Below are positions 42,035 to 50,233 of a DNA stretch of 64,000 nt, piece by piece. The notes beneath the pieces were generated by a model. The model did no database searches and was not told the DNA's origin. It worked only from the letters and a program-made list of their open reading frames with translations. How positions within the stretch are numbered: position 1 is the first letter of the stretch; each line of letters starts with the position of its first letter. The translations under genes were made by a program, and so were the position numbers. The DNA is from Deltaproteobacteria bacterium (GTDB lineage: Bacteria; JAEEML01): contig JAEEML010000167.1 in the NCBI GenBank assembly GCA_016283195.1, positions 1 to 64,000 of the forward strand, read 5' to 3'.

Positions 42035-43512
42035 CCAAGTTCGGCTTCCAAAAGCGGAGAAAGCGCCGAGAAGAGCTTGGCGGCTTTGTCCTTAAATTTG
42101 GTGCTTTTGATATAATATTCTTGAAAATCATGGGAAAAAATTCTTTCCGGATGCGCCTTGCAACCGGAGAGGCTCATAATCATCAGCGGCGAGGCGTAAA
42201 TTTTTTGCTGCACAGGATCTTCCTGGATAAAGCTGTAAAAATGCTTTATAGCTGCCTGGTAATCGCCGTTTTCGGCCAGACACTGGGCTATAGCCATGCT
42301 GGGAGTATAAATGGCTCCGCTGATCATGGTGCGCATAAAGGGCACAAAGACACGCACTACCGGCACTTTTAAAAGCGGATGGGTTATATCTATATAACTT
42401 ACTTCATAGCCGGCCTCCGCCAGATTTTTAACCAGGTAAAGCAAATCGTCGCAGAAATCACCAGATGCCTTATTTTCTAATGAATCAAAAGAGATAGTTT
42501 CTTTGGCTGCCTCCAGCATGTGGCGGTTGTAGGTGGCGAGAAAGCCGCTGTGGTTTTGCGGCAGGGAGGCGGCGATGCGTTCAAAAGCCGTGCCGCACTC
42601 TGCAAACTCCTTTTTCTTTATGGAAAGGCTCTCAAAATATTCCGAAAGCGCGCGAATGAGCGCCATTTTGGGGTTTAAGTGGCAGCCCTGGCCAACTCCC
42701 TTGGAAATAATAGAATCGCTGTTATTATTAATGACACCGGCAACACAAAAAGTTGGTATGCCAAGTTTCGCGCCTATTTCTAAAATAGTCAGGCTAATGC
42801 CGGCTTCTTCCGCGGCGCGCAGAATATTTAAAATATCCGTATCGTTAATAGAGGCAGGGTCTATCCGGCGCGGCGGCCGTTCATCCATAAAGAGGCGGCA
42901 AACATTTTCCCGCTCTATTACTTCGCAAATGCCCTGCACCAGAGCCTCCGGCAATTGGTTGCCGGCGGCCAGGCCGTTGGAGGTATAAGTTATATTGTGC
43001 CAAGTAATAGGATATGCTTCAAGAGTGCTTGTGGTTAAATTTTGAGCACTTATCCATTTTTGCGGCATGGCGAGAATTTCCGGCAGCAGGTGCTCATAAG
43101 CCGCTTTATCCTTTAAATTGGCCAAAAAATAATCGGCACTTAGTAGAGGCCCTTTTTCCTCTGATAGCTCGTTATAGCTGGCTATGCGGTAGCCCGGAGC
43201 ATCCCGGTAGGCAAAATTGAGCCAGCTTAAGCGCTCGGCGAGTTCCATAAGTCCGCTGGCCTCAGCTTGCGCTTCTTCCAAGCCTTTGCCGCTGGCCGCA
43301 AAGCCGTCAAAAGAAGTTTTAAATGAATAGCTGCCGTTTATAACCGGCTGGCGTTTTTCCGATATAAGTTGTTTGCCGGCCGAAAGAAGAGGCAGAGTTT
43401 CCTTGATGCGGGCTACTGTTTCCGCCGGCGGGCGGCATTTATCCAAAGAGCCGTTAAATGTTTTGGGGCAACTTTTAAATTGCTTTAAAAAGGAGAAATT
43501 AGTATTCATCAT
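42031..43512 (-). CDS. YcaO-domain protein
   Basis: A 493-residue YcaO protein. The family uses ATP to activate amide backbones for cyclodehydration or thioamide formation, and in E. coli YcaO assists the RimO-dependent methylthiolation of ribosomal protein S12. Characteristic parts are ASGKGLEEAQAEASGLMELA (ATP-binding helix start), ALVQGICEVIERENVC and GQGCHLNPKMALIRALSEYF. The last 90 residues form a helical tail. No RiPP precursor, TfuA, E1-like or dehydrogenase partner lies nearby, so a housekeeping role is more likely than a peptide pathway. Two adjacent ATGs (43512 and 43509) are both possible. Confidence 0.88.
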   Translation of the reverse strand: MMNTNFSFLKQFKSCPKTFNGSLDKCRPPAETVARIKETLPLLSAGKQLISEKRQPVINGSYSFKTSFDGFAASGKGLEEAQAEASGLMELAERLSWLNFAYRDAPGYRIASYNELSEEKGPLLSADYFLANLKDKAAYEHLLPEILAMPQKWISAQNLTTSTLEAYPITWHNITYTSNGLAAGNQLPEALVQGICEVIERENVCRLFMDERPPRRIDPASINDTDILNILRAAEEAGISLTILEIGAKLGIPTFCVAGVINNNSDSIISKGVGQGCHLNPKMALIRALSEYFESLSIKKKEFAECGTAFERIAASLPQNHSGFLATYNRHMLEAAKETISFDSLENKASGDFCDDLLYLVKNLAEAGYEVSYIDITHPLLKVPVVRVFVPFMRTMISGAIYTPSMAIAQCLAENGDYQAAIKHFYSFIQEDPVQQKIYASPLMIMSLSGCKAHPERIFSHDFQEYYIKSTKFKDKAAKLFSALSPLLEAELG

Positions 43513-43593
43513 GCGGCCTCTATCAGTTACGACCAAGGCCGTAAGTATAGCAGTTAGAATTGGCAGAGGCTACTGTTTTTGAGGAGAATTTGG

Positions 43594-46500
43594 ATGGTTA
43601 AGTCCTTTGTTGGGCTGGATATAGGTGCGGAAAATATTAAAATAGCTATTCTTGATGAGGATGATGATAATCGGCTTAATATTTCTTCATGTGAGCTGAT
43701 TCCGCATTTTAAAAACCCCCAGACAGTGCTTAAAAAATGGTTTTTAGAGCATAAAAATACCACTTTTGCCGGAGCGGCTGTTACCGGGCGGCTGGCTCGT
43801 ATTTGCAATACTCAAAATGTGCCGGTTTCTGTGGCTCTTGCTGCCGGTGTGCGCCATATTTATCCGCAAAAAGAAGAAGTTACGGTTATCAGTATCGGTA
43901 GCCGCGGTTTTGGTGTTTTGGAAATACATAAAGACCGGGAAAATTGGCAGGAAAATAGCCGCTGTTCGCAGGGAACGGGCAATTTTTTGCGCCAACTTAC
44001 GGAGCGTTTTTCTCTGAGTGTAGAAGAAGCGAGTAGCCTTGTGGCCGATGTAAAAGAGGCGGCCAAGCTTTCCGGCCGCTGCCCGGTTATTCTAAAAACC
44101 GATATGACCCATTTGGCCAATAAAGGGGAGAGCAAAGAGCGCATTTTGGCCGGTCTTTTTGATGCCGTGTGTGAAAATGTCCTGGCGCTCGTAAAGGTGC
44201 GCCTGGCGCCCAAAGAGGTGCTTTTGGCCGGTGGGGTGAGCAAAGCGCCGCGTATCCAAAAGACGCTCGCGGCCATGTTGGCCGGGCGGGGAATGACACT
44301 TTTGCCGGTAAGTGAAGAATATCAACTATTTTATGAAGCTCTCGGAGCCGCTTTATGTGCCCAAAAGCATGGCTATGAAGCGCCGCCGGATGTGAGCTCT
44401 TTATTCAAACCGGCGGAGAATAGCGGATTTTGGTCTTTGGCGCCGCTAAGCCAATTTACAGCTAAAGTAAAGCGCCTGGATTACCCCATGCCCGGCCTGT
44501 TAGAGCAGGAAAAACTGGTGCTGGGCTTTGATATCGGTTCAACCGGCGCCAAACTTCTGGCCTATGATATAGCACAGGAAAAGCCGCTTTGGAGCTCATA
44601 TCTACCAACCAACGGTGATCCATTCGGGGCCTCTATAGCCCTTTTAAAAAACTTTTTGCAAGCCGGCGGCCGGAGCGAAAAAGTGCTGGGCTTTGGCGTC
44701 ACCGGCTCCGGTCGGGAGATAGTCGGCTCGCTGCTTAAAATCGCTTACGGCGAAGAATATGTATATATTATCAATGAGATAGCCGCGCATGCCACTGGCG
44801 CCTCCTATTATGATGACGCTGTGGATACCATCTTTGAAATAGGTGGTCAGGATGCCAAATATATTCGCCTTGATCATGGGCAGATTTTTGATGCCGCCAT
44901 GAATGAGGCTTGCAGCGCCGGCACCGGCTCGTTTTTGGAAGAGCAGGGTGTGCGCCTGGCCGGTATAGCCAGTATTAGCGATATGAATGAAGCTGCTCTT
45001 AAAGCTGCTTCTTCTGTCTCTTTGGGGCAGCACTGCTCGGTATTTATGGCCGAAAATATAGATGCTGCCATCGCGGACGGCTTTGATACCGGGGCGATTA
45101 TCAGCGGCCTTTACGATTCGGTAATTCAAAATTATTTAAACAGAGTGAAGGGCAACCGCTCAATTGGCAAGCGCATATTTTGCCAGGGAATGCCCTTTGC
45201 CGCTGCAGCTTTGGCCGCCGCTGTGGCCAGGCGCACGGAATGTGAAGTGGTGGTGCCGCCGCATCCGGGAGTTATCGGCTGCCTGGGCATTGCCATTCTG
45301 GCCGGCCGCGCTTTTGCCGGATCGCAGCATAATCCGCTTGATTTGCAAAAGATTCTTTCGGCCAAGCTGGTGCTGAAAGATAATTTTATCTGTAATTCCA
45401 CCAAAGGGTGCGGTGAGCCGGGCAACCATTGCCGTATAGACAGATTAAAAATTCTCCTGGAAAATAAAGAGCAGCGCTTTATCTGGGGCGGCAGTTGCTC
45501 GCTCTATGACCGCGGCACCAGAGAGCGCAAGTTGCCCGATTTGGCACCCGATCCCTTTAGAGAGCGCTCTAGGCTCCTAAATGATGACAGTGAATTTTTA
45601 AGGCGCGGCCGGCCGCTGGTGGCTATGAGCAGCGAATTTATTTTGAGCAACCTCTACCCATTTTTTAAAACTTTTATCTATGAGCTGGGTTTTGATTTGC
45701 TCCTTAGTCCGCCCGGCGATACGGCAGCCTTAAAACGCGGCATCGAGGAGGCCAGTGTTCCCTATTGTGCGCCGCTGCAACTTTATAGCGGCGTGATGTC
45801 TGCTCTTTTGGAAAAGCAGCCGGATTACCTTTTTCTGCCGATGCTACGCGATATTCCGCGCGCTGAGAGCGAGCCTTATTCCACCGCTTGTCCGCTTTCC
45901 CAGGCCAGTGCTGCGCTTTTGAAATTTACTTTGCCGCCAAGCGAAAAAACAGTTCTATTGCGGCCGGTTATCGATATGGGTACCGGCAATCTCGAATCGC
46001 CAATGTTTATAAATAGTTGCGAGCGTTTGGCCGCCAGCCTCGGCGCCGATAAAAAAGCGGCTTTAGCGGCCTATAAAGCGGCGCTTGTTAAACAAAAAAG
46101 CTTTTACGCCTCCTGTAAGGCAATAGGGCAAAAAGCTCTCGAATATGCGGCTAAAGAGCACATAATTCCGGTGGTTGTTATTGGCCGTTCTTATACTATT
46201 TATAACAATATACTTAACAGCAATGTGCCCAATATATTGCGCGCTCAAGGGGCTCTGGCCATACCGGTTGATTGCTATCCGGTAAATGATGATACGCCTG
46301 TTTTTGCTGATATTTTCTGGGGTTATAGCCAGCAGGCGCTTAGAGCAGCCCACCAAATACGCCGCCACAAGGGAGTTTATAGCGTTTTTTGCTCCAATTA
46401 TTCCTGCGGGCCGGATAGCTTTACTTTGCAATTTTTTACTTACATTATGGAGAACAAGCCCTGCGTTATTATAGAAACCGACGGCCATAGCGGCGATGCC

Positions 46501-47883
46501 GGCACTAAAACCAGGCTTGAGGCCTTTTTAAGCTGTGTGGAGGCCGAAGAAGAGGCTGAGAGAATAGCCGCCACAGCGCGAAAAACTAACGATTTTACAG
46601 AGATATTGGCAAATAATATTTCTCTGCCCGCTACCATTACCCAGAAGAAAACACTGCTTATCCCCCGCATGGGGCATAGCGCCGAAGTGGCTGCCGCCGG
46701 TCTCCGCGGGGAAGGGCTTACAGCTGAGTGTCTGCCGGTGCCGACTCGCGAAACTTTGGAGCTGGGGCGTAAATACACCTCCGGCAAAGAATGCCTGCCG
46801 ATGATTCTGACTCTGGGCGGCATATTGGAGCGCGCCGCCAAGGGGCCTTCTGCGGAATTTCTGGCCTTTTTAATGCCGCTGGCTCATGGCCCCTGCCGCC
46901 TGGGCTGTTACAATATGCTGGATAAAATTGTTTTTGAAAAACTTAACTTAAAGCAAAAAATCAGCATTGTAAGTCCGCCTGATTATAACTATTTTGAGGG
47001 ACTTAGTACCGGAGCGGCCATTAAAATTCTGGCCGGTTTTGTCACCGGCGATTTGCTCTGGGATATGCTTTACCACACGCGGCCGGTTGAAAAGGAAGCC
47101 GGAGCGGCGCAAAAAATATTCTCCGCGGCTTTTGCTAAATTGATCACCATGATGGAGAGCGAAAAAGCGCCGGATATAGTTCACGCGCTGGCAACTGTGC
47201 AATTTGGCAATATTTTCGGCCTTACCGATCTTTTGGCGGAAACGGCAGACAAGCTAGCGGAAATAAAGGATTTTAGTAAAAAATTGCCCACAGTGGCCGT
47301 GACCGGTGAGATATATGTGCGCTGCGATCCGTTTGCCAATAACCATGTGATTGAAGAGCTGGAAAAGCGCGGCATCAGAGTAAAATTTTCGGCTTTCAGC
47401 GAGTGGATGGAATACATAGATTGGGCCAAAAGGCGTCGCTACGGCGAGGGCCACCTGCCAACTCCTTATAATCCCTTTACCGCCCGCATAAGCAGCGCGG
47501 TACAAAAAACAATATTCAGCCGCTTATATGCCGTTCCGGCTAAAAAATTGCACTGGGAAGAGCGCACCGCTGTTACCGATTCTCTTGCGGCTGCCGCTCC
47601 CTATATGCCGAATGAGCTTTACGGCGAAACCTGCCTCACCATTGGCGGGCCAACATTTGATTATCGCAAGGGAGAAGTCCTGGGCGTGGTCAGTGTAGGG
47701 CCGCTGGAATGTATGCCTTCCAAAATAGCCGAAGCGGCTTTAAAAGAAGTGGAAAAAGCCGAGCGCTTAATAGCTATCTCGCTGCAATTAAACGGTGATC
47801 CCGTTGACCCAGCAATTTTGGATGCCTTTGCATATCGGGTAAAAGAGCGTTTTTCCTGCTTAGGAGAAAATAGGGAAGGTTAA
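43594..47883 (+). CDS. Giant 2-hydroxyacyl-CoA dehydratase activase-related protein
   Basis: A 1429-residue multidomain protein. Two ASKHA-type ATPase domains come first: one diverged (FVGLDIGAENIKIAI) and one canonical from about residue 308 (VLGFDIGSTGAKLLAYD), with the iron-sulfur cysteine in NEACSAGTGSFLEEQ. Then comes a DUF2229-type domain and a HgdB-like region (SGKECLPMILTLGGILE). The layout fuses the activator (HgdC-like) and dehydratase-like parts. Activators inject low-potential electrons into CoA-ester dehydratases. The fused proteins are widespread in anaerobes and of unknown substrate. No dehydratase subunits lie nearby. GAGGAG precedes the ATG. Confidence 0.85.
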   Translation: MVKSFVGLDIGAENIKIAILDEDDDNRLNISSCELIPHFKNPQTVLKKWFLEHKNTTFAGAAVTGRLARICNTQNVPVSVALAAGVRHIYPQKEEVTVISIGSRGFGVLEIHKDRENWQENSRCSQGTGNFLRQLTERFSLSVEEASSLVADVKEAAKLSGRCPVILKTDMTHLANKGESKERILAGLFDAVCENVLALVKVRLAPKEVLLAGGVSKAPRIQKTLAAMLAGRGMTLLPVSEEYQLFYEALGAALCAQKHGYEAPPDVSSLFKPAENSGFWSLAPLSQFTAKVKRLDYPMPGLLEQEKLVLGFDIGSTGAKLLAYDIAQEKPLWSSYLPTNGDPFGASIALLKNFLQAGGRSEKVLGFGVTGSGREIVGSLLKIAYGEEYVYIINEIAAHATGASYYDDAVDTIFEIGGQDAKYIRLDHGQIFDAAMNEACSAGTGSFLEEQGVRLAGIASISDMNEAALKAASSVSLGQHCSVFMAENIDAAIADGFDTGAIISGLYDSVIQNYLNRVKGNRSIGKRIFCQGMPFAAAALAAAVARRTECEVVVPPHPGVIGCLGIAILAGRAFAGSQHNPLDLQKILSAKLVLKDNFICNSTKGCGEPGNHCRIDRLKILLENKEQRFIWGGSCSLYDRGTRERKLPDLAPDPFRERSRLLNDDSEFLRRGRPLVAMSSEFILSNLYPFFKTFIYELGFDLLLSPPGDTAALKRGIEEASVPYCAPLQLYSGVMSALLEKQPDYLFLPMLRDIPRAESEPYSTACPLSQASAALLKFTLPPSEKTVLLRPVIDMGTGNLESPMFINSCERLAASLGADKKAALAAYKAALVKQKSFYASCKAIGQKALEYAAKEHIIPVVVIGRSYTIYNNILNSNVPNILRAQGALAIPVDCYPVNDDTPVFADIFWGYSQQALRAAHQIRRHKGVYSVFCSNYSCGPDSFTLQFFTYIMENKPCVIIETDGHSGDAGTKTRLEAFLSCVEAEEEAERIAATARKTNDFTEILANNISLPATITQKKTLLIPRMGHSAEVAAAGLRGEGLTAECLPVPTRETLELGRKYTSGKECLPMILTLGGILERAAKGPSAEFLAFLMPLAHGPCRLGCYNMLDKIVFEKLNLKQKISIVSPPDYNYFEGLSTGAAIKILAGFVTGDLLWDMLYHTRPVEKEAGAAQKIFSAAFAKLITMMESEKAPDIVHALATVQFGNIFGLTDLLAETADKLAEIKDFSKKLPTVAVTGEIYVRCDPFANNHVIEELEKRGIRVKFSAFSEWMEYIDWAKRRRYGEGHLPTPYNPFTARISSAVQKTIFSRLYAVPAKKLHWEERTAVTDSLAAAAPYMPNELYGETCLTIGGPTFDYRKGEVLGVVSVGPLECMPSKIAEAALKEVEKAERLIAISLQLNGDPVDPAILDAFAYRVKERFSCLGENREG

Positions 47884-48401
47884 GGGGCGAGTGGCGCTTC
47901 GGTAATTTCTTTGGCCTGAACAGCCTCAGCTTTTTTCAGTTTTAAAAGAGCAGAGAGCAGGTAATCCTGGTAATTTTCCATAAGAAGCTCATATCCGATA
48001 TCCACTTCGCCCATCGCGCGGCTCATCTCCTGCTGCCCGGGAGTTTTAGCGGTAATACAGCGGGCATCCAGGTCATGTAGCTTTTTTTGCCAGGCCTGGT
48101 GCCAGTCTTTCCAAAACTTTTTCAGTGTGCGCGGGTCGTTTGGAGTAGCCAGTTTTTCGCTAAATTGCTGATGCAGGTCTTTATAAAGCTCTGCTCGCTC
48201 GGTTTTACATTTGATGAGCTCTTCCTGGGTCAAAACTCTGTTTTCCAGCTGGTGCTGCTCTTCAAAAAAAGCTCCCACCACCATAGCGCGCACGAGGACA
48301 AAGAGCATAAAAAGGCAAACAGTTCCAAAGGCGGTGTAAACAATCGCCCGGCCCAGCGGATACTTTTTAGCAGGCGATTTTTCTTCTTTTATTTCTTCCA
48401 C
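47880..48401 (-). CDS. Single-pass membrane protein of unknown function
   Basis: A 173-residue protein: a short charged cytoplasmic start, one membrane helix (residues 19-41, IVYTAFGTVCLFMLFVLVRA) and a long helical, charged periplasmic part with two cysteines (ELIKCKTERAEL and DLDARCITAK) that could form a disulfide. No family was recognised. It is in the same direction as clpP, 46 bases upstream on the strand, and converges with the activase gene with a four-base overlap. Confidence 0.7.
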   Translation of the reverse strand: MEEIKEEKSPAKKYPLGRAIVYTAFGTVCLFMLFVLVRAMVVGAFFEEQHQLENRVLTQEELIKCKTERAELYKDLHQQFSEKLATPNDPRTLKKFWKDWHQAWQKKLHDLDARCITAKTPGQQEMSRAMGEVDIGYELLMENYQDYLLSALLKLKKAEAVQAKEITEAPLAP

Positions 48402-48447
48402 TTGCCGCTCCTTTAGTTGGAGTGTAACTATTTAAAGCGCTTTTAAA

Positions 48448-49083
48448 TCAATCTTCCTCGCCGGTGATTTCCTCTTTTTCATGGCGCGGCGGCTCGCCTT
48501 TGCGGGAAGCAAAGACTTCATCAACGAGGCCGTATTCTTTGGCTTCCATAGCGCTCATAAAGAAATCGCGCTCGGCATCCTGGCGCACTTTTTCCACATC
48601 TTTGCCGGCATGGTCGGCCAGAATTTGGGTGAGAATTTTCTTCATGCGCAAGATCTCCTGAGCATGAATTTCAATATCGGTGGCCTGGCCCTGAAAACCG
48701 GCCGACGGTTGGTGAATCATAATGCGCGAGTGGGGCAGGGCAAAGCGTTTGCCTTTGGCGCCGCCGGCTAAGAGCACGGCGCCCATACTGGCTGCCTGGC
48801 CCAGGCAGAGAGTGGAAACATCCGGTTTTATATATTGCATGGTGTCGTAAATAGCCATGCCGGCGGTTACGGCGCCACCCGGGGAATTAATATAGAGGCT
48901 GATATCTTTGTCCGGATCTTCGGCCTCCAAAAAAAGCAACTGTGCCACCACCAGGCTGGCGATGGTGTCGTTTATCTCTTCGCCTATAAAGACAATGCGA
49001 TCTTTAAGTAAGCGGGAATAAATATCAAAAGCTCTTTCACCGCGGTTTGATTGTTCAATAACTGTTGGTACCAAATAACTCAT
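48448..49083 (-). CDS. clpP: ATP-dependent Clp protease proteolytic subunit
   Basis: A 211-residue ClpP. The serine protease triad is Ser99 ([11 protein letters not shown]), His124 ([11 protein letters not shown]) and Asp173 (ERDFFMSA). The protein forms the double-ring degradation chamber fed by ClpX or ClpA. The tail is slightly longer than E. coli mature ClpP and charged. The usual neighbours tig and clpX are absent, so this may be a second copy or a relocated gene. Confidence 0.97.
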   Translation of the reverse strand: MSYLVPTVIEQSNRGERAFDIYSRLLKDRIVFIGEEINDTIASLVVAQLLFLEAEDPDKDISLYINSPGGAVTAGMAIYDTMQYIKPDVSTLCLGQAASMGAVLLAGGAKGKRFALPHSRIMIHQPSAGFQGQATDIEIHAQEILRMKKILTQILADHAGKDVEKVRQDAERDFFMSAMEAKEYGLVDEVFASRKGEPPRHEKEEITGEED

Positions 49084-49227
49084 TTTTCAGCTCCTAGAAT
49101 GTTTGTTTGGCCTTGTCTCTCTTTTGGAGAGATGCGATAATACCTATACCTATTTCTTGGGGAAGGTCAAAGCCCTTTACCAGATAATTGATGTTTTTTT
49201 CTAAAAAAGTTATGGGGTCATGAGCTG

Positions 49228-50175
49228 ATGCTGAAAAATTTGGATTTGCCGCAAGAATTTTTGGAACGTATCGAGGAGATAATTCCTCCGGAATACCATG
49301 AGCGGCTGGTAGATTTTTTCACTCACGGAGCTATGCCCTCGTTTCGGGTTAATCGCCTTAAAGCCACTGTAAAAGACGTAATAAGCGAGCTTACCGCGGC
49401 CGGCTTTCATCCCGAGCCCAAACTCGGTACTTTTGCTTTTTCCCTGCCGTATGAGGAGCGCGAAGCACTAACCCATCACCATCTGGCCGCAGGCGGGCAA
49501 ATATATATCCAGAGTCTGGCCAGCATGGCAGCGGTTTTGGCCCTTGATGTGCAGCCGGATATGGAAGTTTTGGATACTTGCGCCGCTCCCGGGGGAAAAA
49601 CACTGCTTATTGCCGATATTTTGCAAAATAGCGGTCGGTTAGCGGCAGTGGAAGCAGTGCGCCCGCGTTTTTTCAAACTAAAAGGGCAGGTGGAGGCTGC
49701 CGGAGCCAAGGTGGCTCTTTATCAAAGCGATGCCCGCCTTTTAGGGCGCAAAGTGCCGGCCCGTTTCGACCGGGTTCTGGTGGATGCGCCGTGTTCATCG
49801 GAAGCGCGCTTTAAAGCCGGTGACGCTAGCACCTATAACCATTGGAATATGCATAAAATTCATGAAGTTGCCGGCAAACAAAAGGCTATTTTGGCTGCGG
49901 CCTGCCGCACTTTAAAGCCCGGTGGTACGCTGGTTTACTGTACTTGTTCATTTGCGCCGGAGGAAAACGAAGCCCAGCTTTCGGCTATTTTGCAAAAAAT
50001 TCCCTCTCTTCATTGCGTTCCTTTTAAGGCCCCGCTTCCGGCTGTCCCCGGTCTTACGGCCTGGCGTGGTAGCCAATTTCATGCTGAATGTGTAAATTCT
50101 CTCAGAATTTTGCCTGGTAGAGAGACACCGGGGCTCTTTATAGCTAAATTGGTGCATTTTAATAGTGGCGAGTGA
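49228..50175 (+). CDS. RsmB/NOP2-family RNA cytosine-5 methyltransferase
   Basis: A 315-residue enzyme with the SAM loop DTCAAPGGKTLL and two conserved cysteines, Cys189 (VDAPCSS) and Cys240 (YCTCSFAPEENE), used in release and catalysis. It lacks the N-terminal NusB-like domain of RsmB and the C-terminal PUA-like domain of RsmF, so it is a compact member. Whether it acts on rRNA or tRNA cannot be told. It is divergent from clpP across 144 bases. Confidence 0.88.
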   Translation: MLKNLDLPQEFLERIEEIIPPEYHERLVDFFTHGAMPSFRVNRLKATVKDVISELTAAGFHPEPKLGTFAFSLPYEEREALTHHHLAAGGQIYIQSLASMAAVLALDVQPDMEVLDTCAAPGGKTLLIADILQNSGRLAAVEAVRPRFFKLKGQVEAAGAKVALYQSDARLLGRKVPARFDRVLVDAPCSSEARFKAGDASTYNHWNMHKIHEVAGKQKAILAAACRTLKPGGTLVYCTCSFAPEENEAQLSAILQKIPSLHCVPFKAPLPAVPGLTAWRGSQFHAECVNSLRILPGRETPGLFIAKLVHFNSGE

Positions 50176-50233
50176 GCACTATTTTGCGATAATTAAAGTA
50201 GCGGATTTTTCCGTTATGCGGAGGAGGTAAAAA

